Shown here: positions 56,801-64,000 of the stretch, in pieces
Numbering within the stretch: the stretch's first letter is position 1
Layout of the letters: each line of letters opens with the position of its first letter
Assembly: GCA_036583965.1 (NCBI GenBank)
Contig: JAZBQD010000013.1
Span: 12,316,348 to 12,380,347, forward strand
DNA from: Prunella strophiata
Taxonomy: Eukaryota; Chordata; Aves; Passeriformes; Prunellidae
Reading direction: 5' to 3'
DNA: 64,000 nt
Notes under the pieces: generated by a model
What the model saw: the letters and a program-made list of their open reading frames with translations, nothing else
What the model was told of the DNA's origin: nothing
Database searches by the model: none
Made by a program: the position numbers and the translations under genes

Positions 56801-59393
56801 AGTGTATTCGAGCTTTATAAATAGTTTGTCTATGTTGCCTAGCAACATCTTTTCATCTCCTCTTCAGCTAAGCGTGTTTTTTGTTTTTTAAATGGGTTGC
56901 CTTTTCTCAATAGTGTGTTCTTAAACCTCTTAAAAGAAAATATTAAAAAGGTCATTTAACTTTAGCTTTTCTGGCTATCCATAAGCATATTTTGATTTTG
57001 TTTTCCTGTTACGAGTGACTTTCTTAGGAGAGCTGAGAGCACTTGGCAAATTCAGAAGATCATTTTGTAAACCATTTCACTTTTACATCTGTTTAGCCAC
57101 TTAAATGTAGCTCTATCACTGTCTTGACTGTAACAGTAATTAAAATGAAATTGTTGTGCTTGTTCAGGGGGAGAAATTTGTGCAGCTGAAGGTTCTTCAT
57201 GCTCAGTCTGTTGAAGCTGTTCTGCTGGAGCTCTTTGTGTTAACTCCTTAGTTGGAATATCTGTTTTACAGCCCTCTCTGATGTTGCAGTCTCCTCAGTG
57301 ACTCTGAGCAGCAGAATGGGGGTGCAGAGTGTGGTTTTCCCCAGTCCATTTGCACATAGACTTGAGTGTGTCCAGACAAAAGACTTGAGACTTCAGAGCC
57401 TTCATTTGAACCTGGTACCCCTTTCCTGCAGGGTAGTTTTCCATGTGGAAATGCTGTAGGGTTCAGCAATACTCTTTGGTCCACAGAGGGATCTGGTCCT
57501 GGTCTCTTGAGTTAATTTTGTTTCAGGATGCTGTTGGCAGATTTTGAGTCTTTGGCTCAAAATGTCTTTGCATGAGTGTAAAACTCCCTGAAGTTCCTAT
57601 TTTCTGGGCTGCAGCTCAGCTTCTGTGTGGAGTGCTGAACTTGTGAACTGTGTGAGTCACCTGAATGTACAGCAGGGAGGTGCTTGGGATGGGCTGCCCC
57701 TCAGGAGAGCCTGCTTAGATCATTAATTAGTTCACACATTGACTGAATTGAGTGAATTTTAATTACCTTTCAGGTAAATCTGCCAGTGGTGAAGTGATCA
57801 AAGCTGTCTCTCATCTTTCTTTAAAAGTTTTGCTTGGAAGGGAGACTGCCTATTTTCTGCTACTTTTGGAAATGTGCTTGACTCCTCATCTGAAAACACA
57901 ATCTGATCCTGACACTGTGTTCTGCTAGAAACAGTGCAGCTGTGCTGAGGTGATTTAGCAGCACAAGCCATGCTTTTAGTAGGATATTTAGTATTTAAAA
58001 CATAGTGTGAATCTGTCTAGTCCTGCCCTGACCAAATAAACATTCTGGTCATCACCCACAGGATTTACTGATTAAAGTAAACTAATTTACCTGGAACAGC
58101 CTTATCTTTTTTTAAAGAGGGCAGTTCCCTTGCAGGCCACTGAGCTGTTGTGGTTTCTGAGCAGGTGTGAAAATTAGGTTGCTGATTGTTGAGAAGAGAT
58201 GAAGGTGGCTCAGGAGGGTAGGGTTACACATGACTTCAGCAGATCTAATAAGGAAAAGTTGGATTTTTTGTATGGAGACAATATTGTGAGGGTGTGCTGA
58301 GGATTGTTTCACCTGCTCTGAATGATCTCCAGTGATAAATAAATGGTGGTGCCTGGAGCTCAGGAGGTTCAGTGGCTTTGGGGGCCAGGAGCAGCCTGGG
58401 TTCCTCCCCCAGCAGATGGAGCAGTAAAGCAGGTGGGGTTCTTTTCCCAGAGCAGGCAGGAACATTGAGCTTTTCAAAGCTGCCACCTCCAAAATCTCAG
58501 TGGTTCCAGCACCAGGAAGGGGCTCAGAGAGCCCTGATGCCTCTAAAAACAGAGATCACCCAAGCTAGGCCTAGGCTGCTCCTGTTCACACTGGAGCACA
58601 TCCTCCTTCTGGGTCAGAAATGACAGCTCTGATCCTAAGAGAGGAATTAGGGTTTTATTCTGCAGGGTCCTTACTTTGAGTCACACAATGTAATAGAATT
58701 CATGGGATTTGTAAGTGGAGGTGAAGCCTCTGTTGGTTCCAGTTTATTTTATTTGTTATGGTTTGTTTTGAAACATTTAACTGTAGAGGACCATTTAAGC
58801 TCAGTTTCACTTCACCCTTTTAGAAAAACTGTCCAATTCACATAAGAAAATCCTGGTTTTCTTCTTCCAAAGCCCAGTGCAGCTGGGCTTTTTTTTTTTG
58901 AACTTACCCTTAAAAAAATTAAAAATTGTTTGAACAGTGGATGTGTCAGAACATAAAAACCAAATATTTTTAGTGTTTATACCATGATCCTGATCTGGTT
59001 TTGTTGTTTTATATTGGAGCTTGATCATGTTCTCACAGAATTGCCAGTAGGAGTAATAAACTGACACAAACTCTTTGAATTCTACCTACTCTTCAAGTGG
59101 TTTTTCAGAAGAAAGTGCTTCAAGTGTAACAGAAGAGAAGGCATTCTGCTAAATTTTGATAGAGTTCTGGAATTGGTGGGGGGTTTTATGAATATTTCCA
59201 TAAAACCACTACATGAAAAAGAAGTAATTTTATCTTTGCTGGTTTTGTTTTTCAGTATACAGTAAATGGGAAGAAAGTGGAAGTAGCTGTGAAGCAAATA
59301 ATTGCAGGGAAAGAAGTTGAGCAGCGGGGAGCTTTCTCAAACCCAGAGGCTTTGGACCTCTACCAAAATATTCCTGAGCTTCAAGACTATTAA
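23748..59393 (+). CDS. AACS: AACS, acetoacetyl-CoA synthetase (complete, 18 coding exons)
   Basis: Cytosolic ATP-dependent ligase joining acetoacetate and CoA, feeding ketone bodies into cholesterol and fatty-acid synthesis. Coding exons: 23748-23865, 26966-27069, 30078-30198, 33075-33188, 38964-39061, 42716-42830, 43322-43403, 43509-43656, 47662-47742, 48744-48874, 51415-51479, 51657-51779, 53063-53176, 53331-53456, 54951-55020, 55671-55729, 56486-56688, 59256-59393. Phases match throughout, giving 669 residues (human 672). An ANL-superfamily enzyme: N-terminal ACS domain, P-loop SSGTTGAPK (285-293), GGTD (433-436), HGDYC (518-522) and the C-terminal lysine of NGKKVEV (K630) needed for adenylation. 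Intron 9 has a GC donor and the exon 10 donor is unusual (see findings). Identification is firm. Confidence 0.97.
23866..26965 (+). other. AACS intron 1
   Basis: Starts in CpG island. A short GCCATGGCTGAG|GTGAGT at 24265-24283 looks like an alternative start plus donor, but its phase does not fit exon 2. Otherwise nothing recognised. Confidence 0.5.
26966..27069 (+). CDS. AACS: AACS coding exon 2
   Basis: Encodes [20 protein letters not shown] and [14 protein letters not shown], the start of the acyl-CoA synthetase N-terminal domain. Acceptor CTTCCAG, donor GAG|GTAAGT. Confidence 0.97.
27070..30077 (+). other. AACS intron 2
   Basis: Ordinary intron sequence. No RNA gene or repeat recognised. 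Confidence 0.5.
30078..30198 (+). CDS. AACS: AACS coding exon 3
   Basis: Encodes [20 protein letters not shown] and [31 protein letters not shown] is a family signature. Phase 1 exit at AA|GTAAGG. Confidence 0.97.
30199..33074 (+). other. AACS intron 3
   Basis: Nothing recognised apart from short A/T and GT runs. Confidence 0.5.
33075..33188 (+). CDS. AACS: AACS coding exon 4
   Basis: Encodes [20 protein letters not shown] and [17 protein letters not shown]. Acceptor TTCCTCAG, donor GTGG|GTGAGT. Confidence 0.97.
33189..38963 (+). other. AACS intron 4 (largest, 5.8 kb)
   Basis: No coding exon, RNA gene or repeat family recognised. Confidence 0.5.
38964..39061 (+). CDS. AACS: AACS coding exon 5
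   Basis: Encodes [20 protein letters not shown] and [12 protein letters not shown], a highly conserved core segment. Acceptor GCCCTAG, donor AAC|GTGAGT. Confidence 0.97.
39062..42715 (+). other. AACS intron 5
   Basis: A short CA run near 41126. No gene seen. Confidence 0.5.
42716..42830 (+). CDS. AACS: AACS coding exon 6
   Basis: Encodes [20 protein letters not shown] and [18 protein letters not shown]. Donor AAAG|GTATTT. Confidence 0.96.
42831..43321 (+). other. AACS intron 6
   Basis: Nothing recognised. Confidence 0.5.
43322..43403 (+). CDS. AACS: AACS coding exon 7
   Basis: Encodes [20 protein letters not shown] and ISKIPN. Phase 2 exit at ACAG|GTAATG. Confidence 0.97.
43509..43656 (+). 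CDS. AACS: AACS coding exon 8 (ATP-binding P-loop)
   Basis: Encodes [14 protein letters not shown] then [17 protein letters not shown], the AMP-binding signature (A3) that contacts ATP phosphates. Acceptor TTATGCAG, donor GGG|GTATGT. Confidence 0.98.
43657..47661 (+). other. AACS intron 8
   Basis: Contains a 40-bp exact tandem duplication at 45941-46020. Otherwise nothing recognised. Confidence 0.5.
45941..46020. repeat. Exact 40-bp tandem duplication
   Basis: GCCCTCTGAGCTGGGGCAGT plus GCCCAGCCCTGCTCCTCCTG occurs twice in tandem without a mismatch, with a third copy starting and breaking off. Confidence 0.93.
47662..47742 (+). CDS. AACS: AACS coding exon 9 (GC donor)
   Basis: Encodes [20 protein letters not shown] and VIMYYTT. 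The exon ends ACAACG|GCAAGT. Only this GC donor keeps the frame into exon 10 (TGWMMWNW); the next GT would shift it. Confidence 0.93.
47743..48743 (+). other. AACS intron 9 (GC-AG)
   Basis: Nothing further recognised. Confidence 0.5.
48744..48874 (+). CDS. AACS: AACS coding exon 10 (donor position uncertain)
   Basis: Encodes [20 protein letters not shown] and [20 protein letters not shown] plus TRG. Two overlapping donors exist: GGG|GTATGT after 48870, which breaks the frame, and AT|GTATGC after 48874, which keeps it and adds two residues relative to human. Confidence 0.8.
48875..51414 (+). other. AACS intron 10
   Basis: Contains one CR1 fragment (50425-50535); otherwise nothing recognised. 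Confidence 0.5.
50425..50535 (+). mobile_element. CR1 LINE 3' fragment
   Basis: CCCTGCTCATGGCAGGGATT, GCAACTAGATGATCTCTAAG and GTTCCTTCCAGTCCAAAGCA match the CR1 3' end in forward orientation, including the inverted-repeat hairpin region. The terminal ATTCTRTG octamer is reduced to ATTCTGTG. Confidence 0.85.
51415..51479 (+). CDS. AACS: AACS coding exon 11
   Basis: Encodes [20 protein letters not shown] and P, matching human ITVLVTGAKWLSVLEEK. Acceptor CCCTCTAG, donor CAT|GTAAGC. Confidence 0.96.
51657..51779 (+). CDS. AACS: AACS coding exon 12
   Basis: Encodes [20 protein letters not shown] and [20 protein letters not shown]. Donor TCAG|GTGAGG, phase 1. Confidence 0.97.
51780..53062 (+). 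other. AACS intron 12
   Basis: Nothing recognised. Confidence 0.5.
53063..53176 (+). CDS. AACS: AACS coding exon 13
   Basis: Encodes [20 protein letters not shown] and [17 protein letters not shown]. With the preceding G it forms GGTD, part of the adenylate-binding core. Confidence 0.97.
53331..53456 (+). CDS. AACS: AACS coding exon 14
   Basis: Encodes [20 protein letters not shown] and [20 protein letters not shown]. Acceptor ATCAACAG, donor CCAG|GTATGT. Confidence 0.97.
53457..54950 (+). other. AACS intron 14
   Basis: Nothing recognised. Confidence 0.5.
54951..55020 (+). CDS. AACS: AACS coding exon 15
   Basis: Encodes [20 protein letters not shown] and GR, including the HGDY motif whose Asp contacts the adenosine ribose in this family. 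Phase 2 exit. Confidence 0.97.
55021..55670 (+). other. AACS intron 15
   Basis: Nothing recognised. Confidence 0.5.
55671..55729 (+). CDS. AACS: AACS coding exon 16
   Basis: Encodes [19 protein letters not shown]; the hinge aspartate (SDGTLN) between the large and small domains lies here. Confidence 0.97.
55730..56485 (+). other. AACS intron 16
   Basis: Nothing recognised. Confidence 0.5.
56486..56688 (+). CDS. AACS: AACS coding exon 17
   Basis: Encodes [40 protein letters not shown] and [15 protein letters not shown]. Markedly GC-richer (C/G in third positions) than the surrounding introns and neighbouring exons. Confidence 0.97.
56689..59255 (+). other. AACS intron 17
   Basis: Nothing recognised. 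Confidence 0.5.
59256..59393 (+). CDS. AACS: AACS coding exon 18 (last)
   Basis: Encodes [40 protein letters not shown] and ELQDY, stop TAA at 59391-59393. It carries the adenylation lysine. Confidence 0.98.
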   Translation, partial: YTVNGKKVEVAVKQIIAGKEVEQRGAFSNPEALDLYQNIPELQDY

Positions 59394-59935
59394 AGTCACT
59401 TTTTTGGGTTTGGTTTGTTTTTTTTGTGTCTGTCTTTGTTCTGTATTTGTTTTGTATATACCAATACTGTATGTAAAGAAAAAGCTCTATTTAATACCAG
59501 TGGTTCTTTTAAAAGGAAAAAATATTTCATGAAGTGCATTATGAAAGGCTTGGGTAAAGCTTAGCTCCCTTTTATTGGTTAAATATGCCATATATTTTGG
59601 AGTTTTTCCAGCCTGGAAGGAGAAACCTGCCTGTTTTGATTTTTATATATATGAGTGCATCTTTTCTGGTTAGATTTACATCAACAGCCCATCAAATGGG
59701 AGCACCAATAGTTGCAGATAGACTATTTCTTTCATAAAATGTTTGCTTTTTTTTTTAACTGGATTTTTAGTAACATTTTTCAGTCCCTGTGTTTGTCTCC
59801 TGTAAGGGAATGCACAGTGATTTTTACCCCCTTGCCCCTGAACCATGCAAGTGTTCTCTATGTAGTGTGCATTAAGGTGATTTTATGAAGCCAAATCATA
59901 ATGCACTAATAAACAGGTTTGACTTGACTCAGAAT
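59394..59935 (+). other. AACS: AACS 3' UTR (to first strong poly(A) signal)
   Basis: AT- and T-rich, non-coding. It ends shortly after AATAAA at 59908-59913 if that signal is used. Confidence 0.65.
59908..59913 (+). terminator. AACS: AACS poly(A) signal AATAAA
   Basis: First canonical signal after the stop codon, 515 nt downstream. A further AATAAA occurs near 60719 and could extend the UTR. Confidence 0.6.
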
Positions 59936-62900
59936 CATTTCTTGAAGTATCTCATGGTACCTCTGAGGGTAATTGCTGCTTCATTTTGTGCTGTAGCCTT
60001 CTCATTGTTTTAAGCTGTTGGCTGAGAGACTTCTGGGGGCTCAGAAGGTGAAGGGAGCATTCCCTCCTCCTCATTCCTGGGCTAACTCCAGGTTATTTCC
60101 ATGGAATTTGCTGACATTATGTGGATTAACAGAATTACATTTGAAGAAGACATTTTGCTTCCTTGGTTGGAGTCCTTTATTGGCTCAAAGCTTGGCTGAG
60201 GAATTCCAGGGTGTTTCTTTATTAAAAGCTGATGGGTTTTGTAACTTTTTTTACTAAATGTCATGTTGGAAGTGAGAGACCCCTTTTCTAGGTCTGTAAC
60301 CCTCCAATTTATAAAGGGAAAAATACTGTAATTAAACTGAGCTTACTGAAACAGGGACATGGAAGCACTAAAGTGTTTTGTTTTTCATAAAATACAGTTG
60401 CAGTAGTTGTACCAACCCTCTGGCATTCAGTGTCTCCTGCACTATTTGAATTTTGTGGGTGAAATATTATTGTACTTACAATTGTGTTGAATGCATTCAG
60501 CGTTGATAAAGAGTTAATTAAAAGGAATCAATTCTTTATATATAATAATTATATATTACATCTCTCATCTGTTGCTGTCTTTATTTTCCTTTTGATTGGT
60601 TGTCATGAAATATTTTTTAGCTTAGTTTGTTACTGATTTTAATGGGTTTGATCCAAGTCCAAAACTTTTTGTACTGGTACTTTCCCTACTGTACCAAGTC
60701 AGGCCATGCTGGTGTGACAATAAAAATACCAAGCACCCATTAGAAAAGTATAAAAGGGAGCTATCCAAACTGCCAATAACCTATGATTAAAAGTACTTTT
60801 AAATTCCTTTCCCTTCTGGCTTGCTATATATAAATTTTACATTAACTGTGATTTTGTATTCATTAAAACTTCATTATATTGTTCTTTAATTCATGCAAAA
60901 TGTCTGAGGTTTACAAAGCCCACAGAATCTTATTAATAAGTAATTTTGGGTTTTTTCATTAATTAAAGATAATTTAGAAGCACAGATACATTAAGAACAT
61001 ATACAATGCCTAGAGGCTGCTTTTTCTAATCCTTTATAATGCTGGAAACACTGGAGAAAGTTTAATTAATGGGTATAATTTGATCTCTTGTAGTTGTCAG
61101 ATGTTGCAAAGCTTTTCCCAGACATCAGTTACAAACAAAAACACAGATTTCCCTCTGTATTGCCCTGAAAATCAGAATTTTCCTCAGGTTTTACCCAGAA
61201 ACACTGGATAGATGCCTTAGAGCTGCCAGCATGTAGCTGCTGTACCTTGAGTGCATAGCCCTCTTCCTTTTTTTTTTTTTTTTTCCAGTTACCTATTTAT
61301 AATTTGAGGTTCACAGTGTTTTGCCTGGAAGGCTCCATGTGCAGATTTCAGTGGGATGTGTGGCATGCAAATAGAGCTGGCTCTGGAAGTGGCTTTAAGC
61401 TCTGACTTAAATGTTCAACAGCAAAGCAATTAGAGCAGAGGAACTCCAGGCTGGCTGCAGATTTGAGAGTGGCTCCTGAATGATGTGATGGAGTCAGCCC
61501 ATTTGCCCTTGGGGGATGTGGTTTTATCACTCCCCTCTTGGAAATGTGCTTTTGTCAGCTCCTGTTAGAGCAGGTACTTCCCCCTCCCTCTGCCTTCTGA
61601 TGTCAGTTAATTTCCCTGCTTAGTGGTGGTTCTCTAGGAAATAAAACGAGCTGGTACACAGCATGCCCAAGCAGGGCACAGCTGATCAAATTGTTTATTG
61701 TTATGTGCAGAGAAATGGGTTGTGTGGATTACTTAGACAGTGATTTTAAAAACACAGGTAATTGCCTGATGGAATGCAACTTCCCTGGGGCTGTTACTGT
61801 CTTTCAGTTTAGTGCATACATATTTAAGAGTATTTCATTTAGGAGCTGAGCAGCCACTCACACAGGTAAATGGGCATTAAAATCAGGTTTAAAATGCAGT
61901 GGGAAGGAGTACCAGGGTCAGGGAGCTGAGCCAGAGCTGTAGGGTTCTGGGATGGGGGAAGCTGAGTAGTATAGGGAATGCTCTGGGCCACCTCTGAGAC
62001 CTGAGCAGAGGTGTTTCAGTAGGAAAAGGCTTTGGAATTCTGCAGGTGCCCTCTGGAGTTCTGCACTGAGCCATTCCTCCACTGACATGGTTCAGCTTGT
62101 GAGGGTTCAGCTTATCCTGAGGTGCCAGTCTGCTCCTGGATCTTGCACACCTGAGATAAAATCTGATATTACTTGGTTCATCCCTCTCCTTTCAAGAGGA
62201 AGGGTAATTTTAGCTCATTTGTAACCAGGTCTTGGAGAACAGCAAGATGTAACTTCATTTTCTTCTACATTTTGTGTAGAAAGAGGAAGAAGCTCCATGT
62301 CCTAAGCTGTGTTCTCCCTAAAAATAAATTTTTAGGAATAAAAGCAGGGTGGGAGCTGAGGGGAGCACACACGTTTCCCTTGCTGGGAATCTTTAGATTC
62401 CAATGATGAAATAAAATCAGCCTGAGCATTCTGCTGTGTGTGCAGAGTGGGGGTGGCTGTCACCCACAGGAGAGGACAGCAGCTCTGGAATGCTCCCAGG
62501 GAGTCCAGGACAATGAGATGTCCCAAAGCATTAATGCCCACACCATTTCTCACCGTGCCTGCTGAGGGCCAGGGAAATTCTCCCAAAGCAGCAGCTGGAG
62601 ATGAGCTCCAGTGAGGAGCCAGCTCTGGTGGGGGTGGGAAAACCCTCAGCATGCTGTTGTTTAACTGGGCTGTGCAGCACATTAGTGAGAGCTTAATTGG
62701 GCCTTGTGCTTCTTAATTAGAAGACCTTAACGAATTCTCGTCCTTACTACTTTTGACAAGTGGTTTTGCAAAGTTCAAGAGGCTTATCAGCATTCAGCCT
62801 GAGATTCCAGCTGAAAGGATAATGTCCCTTGGAAAAAAACCATCATCTCCAGGACTGGTAATTAGTTTACAAAAGCATATTAAGGTATACATCACTAATG

Positions 62901-64000
62901 TGAGGAGGTTCACTTTGCTAATGAGGAATCTACTAAAAAAAAAAAAAAAAAAAGTCCATTTTCCTGTCCTTGTTCCCTTTTCTGTAGGTTTAAAGAGAGT
63001 GAAGTTTTGGCTGCTGTAGGATAACGGTGCCAGTGGTGGGAATAGTTGTAAAATCAGGGAATGGTTTGGGTTGGAAGGGACCTTTCAAGATCACCCAGTT
63101 CCACCCTTACTCTGTTTTTGTTTCACAAAGGCACTGATTGCTTCCAGCATTCCCAGTCTATTGATCTACAGCCCGTGTTTTGACAAGGATCAGGAGAGTA
63201 TTTATCTCCACCTTCTACTAGCTACAAAGAGGTGAAAGCTAAATGGAAATAAACTGGGAAGAAAATGTTGAGAATTTGTTTGGTTTAACTGACTTGGTTT
63301 GAAAGGTGAGCTGAGTTTAAACCAGTGTCACTTCAACCCTCACCAGAGCTGAAGGAGGCAGCCTTGAGTGTACAAATGTGATACTCAGCTGAGAATTTTA
63401 ATTTGTCTGGTTCTCATGTATAATAAAATATCCCAGATACATGACACTTCATGAATTAATGCAGGAGTAGAAAGCATAGGAGAGATTCCTGTACAGGGTT
63501 TGTTCTTATAATGCAAATGCCAAGCCAGGCTTTAAATGGCCCTGGCTATCTGGAGTCATGGAGCCTATTTCACGCTTCACTTCAGGGTTTGTTCCCATTT
63601 CCTCAACCTTTCTGTAATTAGAGGGTGTGTGCATGCTAGAGGGGAGGGAAATGGGGCAGGAAATGCCCAAACCAGCACAAGCCCATGGGAATTTCTGGGT
63701 GTGTGGGAGCTGAGCAGGGGCACAGCTCAGCTTGGCAGCCCCTGCCCTCTGTCCTCAGCAATTTTTCCCCATGAAAAATTGCCCCATTTCATGGGGAAAG
63801 GCATTTTTAAATCCTGCTGGTGCCACTGCAAGGGCTGGCCATGGTCTCTGCATCCTCCTTGCCAAAACTCTCTCCTGCCCCTGCTGAAGTGGGAGCAGCC
63901 CCTGCCCCAGCAGCTCCAGGCTGGCAGGTGAACAAACACCTGCAAAAAAAACCCCAAAGCAAGGCTGATGGAAAGGTGATGGAACATGGAGAGCCTCAGA
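59936..64000. other. Intergenic DNA downstream of AACS
   Basis: AT-rich (especially 60470-61100), no coding exon on either strand that I can support. A CR1 fragment lies at about 63050-63115. In human the next gene is TMEM132B, but none of it is seen here. Confidence 0.6.
63050..63115 (-). mobile_element. CR1 LINE 3' fragment
   Basis: AATGGTTTGGGTTGGAAGGG and ACCTTTCAAGATCACCCAGT match the start of reverse-oriented CR1 (its 3' end). Confidence 0.85.

Noticed and set aside
62332..62682. 116-codon minus-strand frame downstream of AACS
   Set aside because: No similarity recognised, no splice or promoter context; consistent with chance.

Overview
This window is vertebrate nuclear DNA, almost certainly from a bird. 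It has compact CpG-island promoters, short to medium introns, several CR1 LINE fragments with the avian 3' end, an LTR-like repeat, and many GC-rich minisatellites typical of an avian microchromosome. A songbird is likely but not proven. Three genes can be read exon by exon. They form the same neighbourhood known from human 12q24.31 (DHX37, BRI3BP, AACS), so no bacterial or phage content is expected and none is seen.

Layout. 1-8624 (minus strand): the 5' thirteen coding exons of DHX37, a DEAH-box RNA helicase of the small-subunit processome. The gene runs off the left edge, and exons for motifs V-VI, HA2 and the OB fold are not in the window. 8625-8870: its CpG promoter with a TCTCGCGAGA palindrome. 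8880-9270: (TTCCC)n and (ATCCC)n low-complexity DNA. 9300-17288 (minus strand): complete BRI3BP, with three coding exons, a roughly 5 kb 3' UTR holding two minisatellites, and an intron with 22 copies of a 40-bp hairpin-forming unit. 17300-17880: two more tandem arrays in and upstream of the promoter. 17880-23270: intergenic DNA with an LTR-like copy, CR1 pieces, decayed coding-like stretches and an unassigned CpG island carrying four CCAAT boxes. 23748-59393 (plus strand): complete AACS (acetoacetyl-CoA synthetase, cytosolic ketone-body activation for lipid synthesis), 18 coding exons giving 669 residues. 59394-64000: AACS 3' UTR, then AT-rich intergenic DNA with one CR1 fragment.

The three genes do not form a pathway. 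DHX37 works in nucleolar ribosome assembly, BRI3BP is a membrane protein, and AACS is metabolic. BRI3BP and AACS are divergent, 6.4 kb apart.

The points most worth a second look are: a decayed copy of the DHX37 exon 13 splice acceptor 136 nt upstream of exon 4; AACS exon 10, where the best donor breaks the frame and a second donor 4 nt further on restores it; a GC-AG intron in AACS; an apparent frame mismatch at the BRI3BP N-terminus; the orientation of BRI3BP; and the orphan CCAAT-box CpG island. I found no clear sign of a wholly new multi-gene system. Exon boundaries were derived by hand from splice sites, reading-frame continuity and remembered human protein sequences, not from alignments.
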